A DNA stretch of 33,081 nucleotides from positions 1 to 33,081 of the forward strand of contig JAFSHY010000109.1 of NCBI GenBank assembly GCA_017440065.1, read 5' to 3'. This document shows, one piece after another, positions 7,003 through 15,077 of this stretch (within the stretch, counting starts at the first letter, position 1; every line of letters begins with the position of its first letter). The notes beneath the pieces are model-generated. The model saw nothing but the letters and a program-made list of their open reading frames with translations. It was not told the DNA's origin and made no database searches. Source of the DNA: Oscillospiraceae bacterium (GTDB lineage Bacteria; Bacillota; Clostridia; Oscillospirales; Oscillospiraceae). The position numbers were made by a program, and so were the translations under genes.

Positions 7003-8235
7003 GTGAAACTGGAAGGCGATAATATGGCCAATGTGAAGCGGACGAACCGCAGCGCCGTGCTCCGCAACCTGCATGAGAACGGCAGTACATCCAGAAAACG
7101 GCTGTCCGAAGCGGTCAAACTGACCCCTGCGACGATCTCCAAGATCGTGGCGGATCTGATCGAGGAAGGACTGCTGACCACCGGCCCTGTCATCGAGACG
7201 GGGAAAAGTGTGGGAAGACGGGAGGTCCTGGTGGAACTCAATGCCCATGCCCGCTGCGCGCTGGGTATTCTGATCAACATCGGCGAAGCACGGCTGTCCG
7301 CCGTCTGGCTGGACGGCAGCACCGCGTTTTATGAAACCGTGTCCCTGCCCCGTAAGGCACCTGCGGATGAAACCGTGGAAATGCTCACGAAACGGCTGAT
7401 GGAGCTGGCGGAGGAGCATCACCTTGAACGCGAAAAGATCATCGGCGTCGGTGTGGCCATCCGCGGCATTACGGATACCAAAAACCGCGTCATCCGTCAT
7501 AGCTTCAGCGCGCTGGATCAGGAGGAATATCCGCTGGCGGAACGGGTGGAAATGCTCACCGGTCTGCCTGTGATCATGGAGAATAACGTCCGCTCGCTGT
7601 TTTTGGCGCAGATGTTTGAAGCCCGTGACAAGAGCAGCAAATCCCAGTATTTCCTCCGCTGCGAATACGGTATCGGCGCATCTCTCTCGCTGGATGACAA
7701 GATCTGGAGAGGAGAGACCGGACGCTGTTCCGAGATCGGCCACGTTCCCGTGATCCGTCGGGGCGGCAAGCCCTGCGCCTGCGGAAAAAGCGGCTGTCTG
7801 GAGACCATCGCCTCTCCTTCCGCCATCCGGGAGGATGCCATCGCCATCATGTCGCCCACGGAAACGCCCGTGCTCTGGAATATGCTGAAGCATACGAAGG
7901 ATGAGGAGGTCTCGCTGGACGCGATCCTGGAGGCGGCCCGCTGTGGCGATGAAAAGATCGCGCAGATCGTGGATCGGGCGGTCAATCTGCTTACCTCCAC
8001 GCTGAAAACCGTGATCTATACCATCAATCCCGCCAAGATCGTCCTCTACGGACAGCTGTTCGAAAACAGCTTCTATCTCAGCCGCTTCCTTGCCGAAATG
8101 GAGGAGGGGCTGGATTCCGAGGCGGGCCGTGTCACCATTGAAAAGAGTCCCTACAATCTGATGCTGGAGAAGAAAGCCGCCGGTATCCTGATGGTGGAAC
8201 ACTTTTATGAACTGGGAGGAATACCCGATGAATGA
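7003..8235 (+). CDS. ROK family transcriptional regulator
   Basis: This 410-residue protein combines an N-terminal winged helix (about residues 15-60, helix-turn-helix near TPATISKIVADL) with a ROK sugar-sensing domain. EIGH (244-247) and CACGKSGCLE (258-267) form the ROK zinc site. The segment that in ROK kinases reads ENDV or similar reads ENNV (193-196), so the catalytic Asp is missing and the protein should be a sensor, not a kinase. The GTG start has AAAGGAGG at good spacing; an internal ATG at 7024 is less well placed. It heads the operon with the DUF4867, YesL and GH31 genes, so it most likely represses this locus until a sulfosugar or pathway intermediate binds. Confidence 0.85.
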   Translation: MKLEGDNMANVKRTNRSAVLRNLHENGSTSRKRLSEAVKLTPATISKIVADLIEEGLLTTGPVIETGKSVGRREVLVELNAHARCALGILINIGEARLSAVWLDGSTAFYETVSLPRKAPADETVEMLTKRLMELAEEHHLEREKIIGVGVAIRGITDTKNRVIRHSFSALDQEEYPLAERVEMLTGLPVIMENNVRSLFLAQMFEARDKSSKSQYFLRCEYGIGASLSLDDKIWRGETGRCSEIGHVPVIRRGGKPCACGKSGCLETIASPSAIREDAIAIMSPTETPVLWNMLKHTKDEEVSLDAILEAARCGDEKIAQIVDRAVNLLTSTLKTVIYTINPAKIVLYGQLFENSFYLSRFLAEMEEGLDSEAGRVTIEKSPYNLMLEKKAAGILMVEHFYELGGIPDE

Positions 8236-8896
8236 AATGCTGAAAAAACTGCAGGAAAAGAACCCGCATATCCGTCTGCACTGCGTGACGGAGCCCTTGT
8301 TTGAAACCTATGGCCGCGTGCTTTCTGCCGATACGGCACAGCTGCATGCCGCGCTGGCAAAGACGCCCATTCCCGAAAGCGGCAATATGTACCGCGCCTC
8401 CGAACCTATCCTGGAGGAAACGGATCTGACCGCATGGATCAAGACCGTGGTATTCGGCGAAATGCCGGTGCAGATGGGCTTCTGCAACGGCCGCGGCTTT
8501 ACCATGAACGCCATGGAATACCATAAGTGCAGCGAGGTCAACTATTCCACCACCGGCTGCATCCTGCTGCTGGCAAGACCCTGTGATCTGAAGAACGGCC
8601 GCCTGCACAGCGACGATGTCGTGGGCTTCTATCTGCCTGCCGGTGTGCTGGTGGAGATCCATCCCGAGGTATTCCATTTTGCTCCCTGCCGCATCAGCGA
8701 GGACGGCTTCAACTGCCTCGTGGTGCTGGAAGAGGGCGTCAATGCCGAATTTAAGGAGCCCATTGCCCTCAAGGACGGCGAAGCTGCCCTCCTGTGGCGC
8801 GTCGGCAAATGGATGATCTGCCATGCGGAAAGTCCGCAGGCCGGATTCGGCGCCTTCGTCGGTATCGACGGAGAAAACCTGAAGGTTCAGATCTGA
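8228..8896 (+). CDS. sqvD: DUF4867 family protein, candidate sulfoquinovose isomerase
   Basis: The 222-residue protein matches DUF4867, a cupin-like family. Likely metal or catalytic residues are His99 and Glu103 (EYHKCSE) and the cluster Glu143, His145 and His150 (EIHPEVFHF). Its ATG overlaps the end of the ROK gene by 8 bases, with GGGAGG upstream. From memory, sulfoquinovose-sulfofructose isomerases (SqvD/SftI type) of Bacillota sulfoglycolysis belong to this family, which fits its position beside the sulfoquinovosidase. I am fairly but not fully sure of that assignment. DUF4867 members also occur in galactose/tagatose operons, so another aldose-ketose isomerisation is possible. Confidence 0.7.
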   Translation: MNEMLKKLQEKNPHIRLHCVTEPLFETYGRVLSADTAQLHAALAKTPIPESGNMYRASEPILEETDLTAWIKTVVFGEMPVQMGFCNGRGFTMNAMEYHKCSEVNYSTTGCILLLARPCDLKNGRLHSDDVVGFYLPAGVLVEIHPEVFHFAPCRISEDGFNCLVVLEEGVNAEFKEPIALKDGEAALLWRVGKWMICHAESPQAGFGAFVGIDGENLKVQI

Positions 8897-8933
8897 TGGG
8901 AAGACATCCTGCCGCGTCGGCGCTGTCGGCGGT

Positions 8934-9599
8934 ATGGCAAGGATAGAAAGAAGGAACGGTCATTTGCGCAAATCGCTGGAAGAATCCCCTGTTTACAATG
9001 GAATGTCCCTGATCATCGACGTGATCTTCGCGGGTATGATCTGGGTCGTGACGTCGCTGCCTGTGATCACCATCGGCGCGTCTTCTGCTGCCCTGTACTA
9101 TGCTGTAACCAAAACCATACGCAGAGGCCGCGGTAATCTGCTGAAATCTTATTTTTCCGCATTCCGCTCCAATTTTAAGCAAAGCACACTGATCTGGCTG
9201 ATCTACATCCTGTATGCGGCCGTAGGCATTGCGGATATGTATGCCATCGGGCTGATGGGACTGGCAGAGGGGAGTGTTCTGGATCACATCAGCAAGCTGT
9301 TTTTCGTACCCGCCGCAGCCACGCTTCCGTGGGTGTTCGCCTTTGTTTCCCGCTTTGAAAACACGGTGGGCGGTACGCTGAAATTCGTTGCTTATCTGAC
9401 GATGCGCCATATCGGCAGAACACTGCTGCTGGTGAGCCTTTTCCTGCTGTGCGCGGTGATCGCGTGGCTGCTGCCGCAGATCGGCTGGCTGCTGCCTGCG
9501 ATCTGCTGCCTGGCTATGAGCTATGTCATCGAGCCTGTATTCAAGGCACAGACGGAAAACCGAGAAGACGGCAACGCAGACCCCTGGTATAACGAATGA
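8934..9599 (+). CDS. YesL/DUF624 family membrane protein
   Basis: About 221 residues with several membrane segments. The N-terminal pattern (a Tyr-Asn stretch, then a long helix with TSLPVITIGASSAALYY) is typical of YesL proteins. These usually accompany ABC sugar importers and glycosidases in Bacillota; their role is not established. The ATG at 8934 has no good ribosome site; a TTG at 8964 preceded by AAGAAGGA is a plausible alternative start. It sits between the DUF4867 and GH31 genes in one operon, 37 bases after the former and 15 bases before the latter. Confidence 0.75.
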   Translation: MARIERRNGHLRKSLEESPVYNGMSLIIDVIFAGMIWVVTSLPVITIGASSAALYYAVTKTIRRGRGNLLKSYFSAFRSNFKQSTLIWLIYILYAAVGIADMYAIGLMGLAEGSVLDHISKLFFVPAAATLPWVFAFVSRFENTVGGTLKFVAYLTMRHIGRTLLLVSLFLLCAVIAWLLPQIGWLLPAICCLAMSYVIEPVFKAQTENREDGNADPWYNE

Positions 9600-9614
9600 G
9601 CATGGAGGGCTGAA

Positions 9615-11630
9615 ATGTATAATGTGAATCTGATCGAAGGCGGCTTCCGCCTGACGGCCGGTGAACGGCTGATCCTCGAGCATACACCTGCCGCACCCGC
9701 GATCTACGTGGGTCTTGGCAAAGAAAAAATCGAAATGTTCCGCGGCAACTTCCATATTTCGGACAGGATCTCCGAGCGCGTGGCGCTGCGTCTGGACGGC
9801 ATGGACAAATATGACGATGAGCTGACGCTCCATTTCTCCCATCCCGATGTCTACGGCGACTTCCGTCTGGTCATCTCGGAGCGGGACGGCTACATGACCC
9901 TTTCCACCTATACGGATGATCCCTGCTGCAACCGCATCTGGATCCGCTTCCATGCGGAAGCCGGCGAACATGTCATGGGCGGCGGCGAACAGTTCTCCTG
10001 CCTCGATCTGCGCGGCAGAATGTTCCCCATCTGGACCCGTGAGCAGGGCGTTGGCCGCAACAAGCTGACGGAGGTCACCCGTCTGGCCGATGAGCTGGAA
10101 GGCGCCGGCGGCGATTACCACACCACCTTCTTCCCGCAGCCTACCTTTGTTTCTTCCAGAATGTACTTTGTCCATCTGGAAAATTCCGAATACGCGGAAA
10201 TGGACTTCTGTGAGGACGATTTCCATGAGATCATGGTCTGGACGCCTGTGATCACCATGGTCATTGCCGCGGGCGGGTCCTATGAAGAACTGCTCTTCAA
10301 GCTGACGGAACTGCTGGGCCGTCAGCCCGAGCTGCCGGGCTGGGCCATGGAAGGCATCTGGCTGGGCATTCAGGGCGGCACGGAACGCACCACGGAGATC
10401 GTAAAGAAGTGCCAGGATGCCGGCATGGATGTTCCCGCCGTCTGGATCCAGGACTGGGAAGGCAAGCGTATCACCTCCTTCGGCAAGCGCCTGCAGTGGG
10501 ACTGGAGATGGAATCAGGAAATGTATCCCGGCCTCGATAAGGTCATCGAAGCCGATCCCGAGACCCGCTGGATGGGCTACATCAACCCCTATCTGGTGGA
10601 AGGCGGCGTTCTCTTTAAGGAAGCACAGGCAGCCGGCTACTTCGTCAAGAAGGCCGACGGCTCCGACTATCTCTTCGACTTCGGCGAATTCGACTGCGGC
10701 GTTGTGGACCTCACCATGCCGGAAGCCTTCGAATGGTACAAGAATGTCATCAAGAAGAATCTGATCGGCATGGGCTTCAAGGGCTGGATGGCCGACTTCG
10801 GCGAATATCTGCCCACGGATGCCGTCTGCGCCAACGGTGAGACCGGTATGACGGCGCACAACAAGTGGCCGATGCTTTGGGCCAAGTGCAACAGAGAGGC
10901 CGTGGAAGAAGCCGGTATGCTGGGCGACTGCGTGTTCTTCACCCGTTCCGGCTTTACGGGAACGCAGCGGTATTCCACGCTGATGTGGGCGGGCGACCAG
11001 TGCGTGGACTGGTCTGCCGATGACGGTCTTCCTTCCGTCGTCACCTCCGCGCTGGCGCTGGGTATGAGCGGCTTCGGTCTGCATACCTGCGATGCCGGCG
11101 GTTATACCACGCTCTTCCATCTGGCCAGAACCGAAGAACTGATGCGCCGCTGGCTGGAGTTCACCTGCTTCACGCCCGTTATGCGTACCCATGAGGGCAA
11201 CCGTCCCGATACCAATGTGCAGATCTATTCCAACGATGCCATGATCGCGGATGCCGCCCGCCTTTCCAAGCTGCATACGGCGCTGCGTCCCTATATGGAA
11301 GCCTGCGTGAAGGAAAATGCCGAAAAGGGCCTGCCTGTCATGCGTCCGCTGTTCTTTGCTGCACCGGATGTGGACAAGGCCTACGAGCGCGATCTGTTCT
11401 CCTATCTGCTGGGCGGCGATGTGCTGGTAGCTCCCGTGATCGAAGCGGGCGCGGAAAGCCGCAGCCTGTGGCTTCCCGAAGGCAAATGGGTACACCTCTG
11501 GACGAAGGAAGTCTATGAAGGCGGCGACGTCACCGTGGCATCGCCCGTCGGCCAGCCTCCCGTTTTCTACAGGGAAGGATCCGCATTTACTGCCCTTTTT
11601 GCCGAACTCGGTGAAAAATTCGCCCTGTAA
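9615..11630 (+). CDS. yihQ: GH31 sulfoquinovosidase (YihQ type)
   Basis: This 671-residue GH31 retaining glycosidase releases sulfoquinovose from its glycosides, such as sulfoquinovosyl glycerol. The nucleophile Asp394 lies in WMADFGEYLP and the acid/base Asp461 in WAGDQ. The residues that in E. coli YihQ hold the sulfonate are all present: Gln279 (QDW), Arg292 and Trp295 (KRLQW), and Tyr497 (GGYTTL). Their spacing to the catalytic Asp residues matches YihQ (offset 9 before, 11 after the insertion). Length is also that of YihQ (about 680). There is no signal peptide, so the substrate must be imported intact. GGAGG precedes the ATG. It ends the ROK operon, before a strong terminator. Confidence 0.9.
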   Translation: MYNVNLIEGGFRLTAGERLILEHTPAAPAIYVGLGKEKIEMFRGNFHISDRISERVALRLDGMDKYDDELTLHFSHPDVYGDFRLVISERDGYMTLSTYTDDPCCNRIWIRFHAEAGEHVMGGGEQFSCLDLRGRMFPIWTREQGVGRNKLTEVTRLADELEGAGGDYHTTFFPQPTFVSSRMYFVHLENSEYAEMDFCEDDFHEIMVWTPVITMVIAAGGSYEELLFKLTELLGRQPELPGWAMEGIWLGIQGGTERTTEIVKKCQDAGMDVPAVWIQDWEGKRITSFGKRLQWDWRWNQEMYPGLDKVIEADPETRWMGYINPYLVEGGVLFKEAQAAGYFVKKADGSDYLFDFGEFDCGVVDLTMPEAFEWYKNVIKKNLIGMGFKGWMADFGEYLPTDAVCANGETGMTAHNKWPMLWAKCNREAVEEAGMLGDCVFFTRSGFTGTQRYSTLMWAGDQCVDWSADDGLPSVVTSALALGMSGFGLHTCDAGGYTTLFHLARTEELMRRWLEFTCFTPVMRTHEGNRPDTNVQIYSNDAMIADAARLSKLHTALRPYMEACVKENAEKGLPVMRPLFFAAPDVDKAYERDLFSYLLGGDVLVAPVIEAGAESRSLWLPEGKWVHLWTKEVYEGGDVTVASPVGQPPVFYREGSAFTALFAELGEKFAL

Positions 11631-11665
11631 GAGAGCGGAGAAGCAATTATTTACTAATGTTAATC

Positions 11666-11709
11666 AATGTGCAAACGGAGAACATCCATCTCCGTTTGCA
11701 CATTATTTT
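11666..11709 (+). terminator. Strong terminator after the sulfoquinovosidase gene
   Basis: AATGTGCAAACGGAG (11666-11680) pairs perfectly with CTCCGTTTGCACATT (11690-11704) around a nine-base loop, followed by ATTTTT. It closes the ROK operon and separates it from the importer genes. Confidence 0.9.
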
Positions 11710-11767
11710 TAGTACAAATGCATAAATAATGACGGTAAAAATCTACAAAGCCAAGGTCGGCAAAAGC

Positions 11768-11796
11768 TTTACAAACCAGCGGCTTCATTCTATAAT
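11768..11796 (+). promoter_or_regulatory. Promoter of the ABC importer operon
   Basis: TTTACA (11768-11773) and a perfect TATAAT (11791-11796) are separated by 17 bases. The leader to the start codon at 11910 is about 107 bases. Confidence 0.75.
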
Positions 11797-11837
11797 TGGA
11801 ACTATCAAGGGAAAATATTTCGGTGGAATTCTGTATT

Positions 11838-11854
11838 GATTAATTCTGTTAATC
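11838..11854. promoter_or_regulatory. Palindrome in the importer leader, possible operator
   Basis: GATTAA and TTAATC form a perfect inverted repeat with a five-base spacer, about 40 bases downstream of the -10 element. The word TGTTAATCA within it recurs at 11658-11666. A downstream repressor site is one reading; it is not a known consensus to me. Confidence 0.35.
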
Positions 11855-11909
11855 ATATATTTTTTATCGAAATAAAAAGCCCCTAGATCATTGAAAAAGG
11901 AGATTGAAA

Positions 11910-13193
11910 ATGAAGAACATGAAAAAGCTTCTTGCTCTGGTTCTTGCCCTGCTGATGGTCGTTTCCATGGCCGCCTGCGGTGCCAAGAAGGAAGAGTCCA
12001 AGGAAATCGTTATCAACTTCCCCTGCATTTGGGTCGGTACCGACGCAAAGGCTCCCTACATGGCTAAGCTGGTTGAAGAATTCAACGCTGCCAATGCAGG
12101 CTCCATCAAGGTCGTGATCGAAGAACAGACCGATTATCAGGCATACCGTGACAAGATCCGTACCCTGATCACCACCGGCAATGCTCCCGACATCTTCTCC
12201 GTTGACAACCCTCAGGAACTGGCTAACTTCTCCGCCACCGGCAAGCTGATGGACTTCACCTCCGCTCTGGAAGGCGATTGGAAGGCCACCTTCAATGACG
12301 GCTGCATCGATCCTTACATCTATGAGAACGGTCAGATCAACTTCCTGCCCTTCGAAAGCGCTGTCATTCCCCTGGTTTACAACACCGAACTGCTGGCCGA
12401 AGTCGGCTACAACGAATTCCCCGCAACCTACTCCGAAATGATGGAAATGTTCGCCAAGCTGAAGGAAGCCGGCTACAACGCCTGCGGTCAGATGGCTGCT
12501 GAAAACGCATGGTCCTCCATGCTGTGGTACTCCCAGCTGGTCGCTTCCATCGGTGGCCCCGATGTCTACAAGAACGGTCTGGAAGATCCCGCTTTCGTTC
12601 AGGCTGCTGAAGTTCTGAGAGAAATGTACAACTACACCTTCGACGGTGCTGTTTCCGCTGCCGCTGCTGACGTCAACGGTCACTTCATCGCCCGCGACAC
12701 CGCCGTCTATATCAATGGCTGCTGGTGGATCGGCAACTTCTACAAGGAAGAAAATGCTGTCGACGGCAAGCTGCTGGCTGATGTCGTTGATGTTACCGGT
12801 GCTCCCACTTGGGAAGGCGGCAAGGGCGAAGGCGCTGTTGTTACTCAGGCTCAGGCTTTCCTGTGCGCTGCCAAGCAGGACGATCCTGCCAAGGAAGCTG
12901 CGATCATCAAGTTCCTGCAGTACATCACCGAACCCACCCGTATTTCTGAATGGGAAGCTTCCTCCGGTTCCATGTTCTTCATCGAGCATGAGCCCGCTGC
13001 TGACCTGAAGGAGATCTCCAAGAAGTTCGCTGCCGTTTCCAACGAAGCCAACTTCACTGTCTATACCTTCGCACAGTCTGTCCCCCTCGCAGTCACCAAC
13101 GAACTCCCCGCTGCCGTTTCCGCTCTCGCCAATGACGTTGTGGATGCTCAGGGCTTCGTGGATATGCTGATCGCTGCCCGCGACAACGCATAA
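11910..13193 (+). CDS. ABC transporter extracellular sugar-binding lipoprotein
   Basis: The 427-residue protein has a lipoprotein signal: MKNMKK, a hydrophobic stretch, then SMAAC with Cys23 as the lipidated residue. The mature part is a family 1 (MalE-like) solute-binding protein, with features such as ITTGNAPDIF and a Trp-rich C-terminal half (GCWW, GAPTWEGG). A TTG six bases upstream is in frame, but AAAGGAG favours the ATG at 11910. It begins an operon with two permeases. The ligand is unknown: it may be sulfoquinovosyl glycerol or another SQ glycoside, given the cytoplasmic sulfoquinovosidase next door. The following ChbG and NagA-like genes allow an amino-sugar oligosaccharide instead. 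Confidence 0.85.
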   Translation: MKNMKKLLALVLALLMVVSMAACGAKKEESKEIVINFPCIWVGTDAKAPYMAKLVEEFNAANAGSIKVVIEEQTDYQAYRDKIRTLITTGNAPDIFSVDNPQELANFSATGKLMDFTSALEGDWKATFNDGCIDPYIYENGQINFLPFESAVIPLVYNTELLAEVGYNEFPATYSEMMEMFAKLKEAGYNACGQMAAENAWSSMLWYSQLVASIGGPDVYKNGLEDPAFVQAAEVLREMYNYTFDGAVSAAAADVNGHFIARDTAVYINGCWWIGNFYKEENAVDGKLLADVVDVTGAPTWEGGKGEGAVVTQAQAFLCAAKQDDPAKEAAIIKFLQYITEPTRISEWEASSGSMFFIEHEPAADLKEISKKFAAVSNEANFTVYTFAQSVPLAVTNELPAAVSALANDVVDAQGFVDMLIAARDNA

Positions 13194-13237
13194 CTGCAAA
13201 ATGATTTACTCTAAAATTATCGCATAGTTTAGCAGGC

Positions 13238-13261
13238 AGGGTGTGGCCTATGCCACACCCT
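13238..13261 (+). other. Intercistronic hairpin between binding protein and permease
   Basis: AGGGTGTGGC (13238-13247) pairs perfectly with GCCACACCCT (13252-13261). No U tract follows, so it is more likely an mRNA-stabilising or attenuating hairpin that lets the binding protein be made in excess over the permeases. Confidence 0.7.
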
Positions 13262-13293
13262 ACTTGCCATTATATTAAAATGGAGGTGGATTG

Positions 13294-14199
13294 ATGAAGC
13301 CGACAAAGTCGGACCGTAAGGTTTTGATCGCGTTCCTGGCTCCTGCCGTTGCGCTGGTAGTTCTTTTCTTCGTCATTCCCGTAATCTATGTTGCGGTGGT
13401 CAGCTTGCTGAAATGGAACGGCCTGACCAGTGCTGAGTTTAAGGGAATCGATAATTTTGTGGCATTGTTCAAGGATAAGGCGTTCCTGCGCTCGATTCTG
13501 AACAATGTGATCTGGGCAGCTACTGCGGCTGCGATTCAGGTCCCTCTTGCCATGCTGATGGCAATCATTCTCTCCAGAAAACCCAAGGGCTGGAAGTTCT
13601 TCCGTACGGTTTATTTCTTCCCGCAGGTTATTTCCGGTATCGCACTTGCCACCATGTGGCGCCATATCTATAATGCGGAAAGCGGCCTTCTGAACGGTCT
13701 GCTACGCCTCGTCGGTCTCGGTCATCTGGCTACCGACTGGCTGGGTGGTATGGACACGGCTTTGCCTTCCGTGCTGATCTACTGGGTGTTCTATGTGGGC
13801 TACTACATGGTCATCATGATGGCGGATATCACCACCATCGATGAGAGCTACTATGAAGCCGCCACACTGGACGGTGCTACTCCCTTCCAGCAGGCCATCC
13901 ATATCACCATCCCGCTGATTAAGGGTACCTCTCTGCTGACCTGCGTTACCCTCGCCAGCGTTATGGGTCTGCGCCAGTTCGAACAGGTTTACCTGCTCAC
14001 CAACGGCCAGCCCGCCAACACCACTTCGACCATTGTTCTGTATCTCTATAAGCAGATGCAGACCGGTAACTACGGCCGTTCCAGTGCTGCCGCTATCGTC
14101 CTGATCATCGTCGGCGCGCTGTTTATTGTCACCATCCGGAAGCTCTTTGAGGATCATAAGAAGGATCCCAAGAGAGTGATTGAAAAGGAGGCGAAGTAA
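13294..14199 (+). CDS. ABC sugar permease, MalF/UgpA type
   Basis: 301 residues with six predicted membrane segments, the first near residues 12-35. The EAA loop that contacts the ATPase is present (EAATLDGATPF). GGAGGTGG lies seven bases before the ATG at 13294, which is preferred over the TTG immediately upstream. It pairs with the next gene, whose ribosome site lies in this gene's last codons. No ATPase gene is found in the window, so a shared MsmX/MsmK-type ATPase elsewhere must drive the importer, as is common in Bacillota. Confidence 0.9.
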   Translation: MKPTKSDRKVLIAFLAPAVALVVLFFVIPVIYVAVVSLLKWNGLTSAEFKGIDNFVALFKDKAFLRSILNNVIWAATAAAIQVPLAMLMAIILSRKPKGWKFFRTVYFFPQVISGIALATMWRHIYNAESGLLNGLLRLVGLGHLATDWLGGMDTALPSVLIYWVFYVGYYMVIMMADITTIDESYYEAATLDGATPFQQAIHITIPLIKGTSLLTCVTLASVMGLRQFEQVYLLTNGQPANTTSTIVLYLYKQMQTGNYGRSSAAAIVLIIVGALFIVTIRKLFEDHKKDPKRVIEKEAK

Positions 14200-14200
14200 T

Positions 14201-15067
14201 ATGGCATCCATGACCAAGCGTTTGGATAAGTCCGGCCAGATCAAGGATACGATCCTTGGCATCGGCAAGTGGATCCTCATTGTTTTCTTCGCAGCCTATA
14301 CACTTCTGCCTTTGATCTGGCTGACGATTTCGTCCTTCAAAACGAACTTTGAAGTCCTCGCCAAGAGTCCCTTTGCGCTCCCTGAGGTATGGCAGTTCAA
14401 GAACTACCATAATGCTCTTACCGTGGCAGGTCTGGGCCGCATGATGCTCAACTCTGTTTTCGTTGGTGTTACCTCCACGGTCATCAACGTTCTTGTGGCC
14501 AGCCTAGCGGCTTATACCATCTCCCGTTTCAAGTTCAAGGGCAAGGAAAAACTGTTCCTTCTCTTCACGGTCGGTATCCTCGTACCTCTGAACGCGCTGA
14601 TGGTTCCCTACTTCCTGATCATCTCCAAGATGGGTCTGTATAACACCTATGCCGGTATGATCATCCTCTACACCGCCATCGGTATCCCCATGTCCACGGT
14701 TATCATCCGCGGTCTGATGGACTCCATCCCCATGGAGATCGAAGAAGCTGCCTATATCGACGGCTGCGGCTCCTTCGGCAGATTCATTCACGTGATCCTG
14801 CCGCTGGCCCGTACCGGCATCGTGACTGCCGCTACCTTCCAGTTCCTGACCTGCTGGAATGAATTCGTATTCGCCAATCTGATCGTTTCCTCTGATAAGC
14901 TGCGTACGATCCAGGTTGGTATCCGCTACTTCACCAACCAGTTCTCCACGGACTATGTTTCCATGTATGCCGCCATCGTGATCTCCATCGTTCCTTCGAT
15001 CCTGGGCTATGTCATCTTCCAGGAGCAGATCATCAGCGGTATGACCAGCGGCGCCGTCAAGGGCTGA
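14201..15067 (+). CDS. ABC sugar permease, MalG/UgpE type
   Basis: 288 residues, with a first membrane segment at about 20-42 and the EAA loop EEAAYIDGCGSF near the C-terminal third. An upstream in-frame start at 14180 would precede its own ribosome site; AAAGGAGG seven bases before the ATG at 14201 fixes the start. The start lies one base after the previous stop. It completes the two-permease importer and is followed after 10 bases by the ChbG-like gene. Confidence 0.9.
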   Translation: MASMTKRLDKSGQIKDTILGIGKWILIVFFAAYTLLPLIWLTISSFKTNFEVLAKSPFALPEVWQFKNYHNALTVAGLGRMMLNSVFVGVTSTVINVLVASLAAYTISRFKFKGKEKLFLLFTVGILVPLNALMVPYFLIISKMGLYNTYAGMIILYTAIGIPMSTVIIRGLMDSIPMEIEEAAYIDGCGSFGRFIHVILPLARTGIVTAATFQFLTCWNEFVFANLIVSSDKLRTIQVGIRYFTNQFSTDYVSMYAAIVISIVPSILGYVIFQEQIISGMTSGAVKG

Positions 15068-15077
15068 GTCCGATCCT

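Noticed and set aside
8769-11495. 908-residue open frame on the minus strand opposite the GH31 gene
   Set aside because: No ribosome site, no family features, and it mirrors the codon bias of the strongly supported sulfoquinovosidase on the other strand.
11669-11686. Catabolite-responsive element within the terminator stem (TGCAAACG...)
   Set aside because: The right half of the cre consensus is out of register, and the bases are explained by the terminator stem.
11797-11909. Riboswitch in the importer leader
   Set aside because: Apart from one small palindrome, no multi-stem conserved structure is visible in the 107-base leader.
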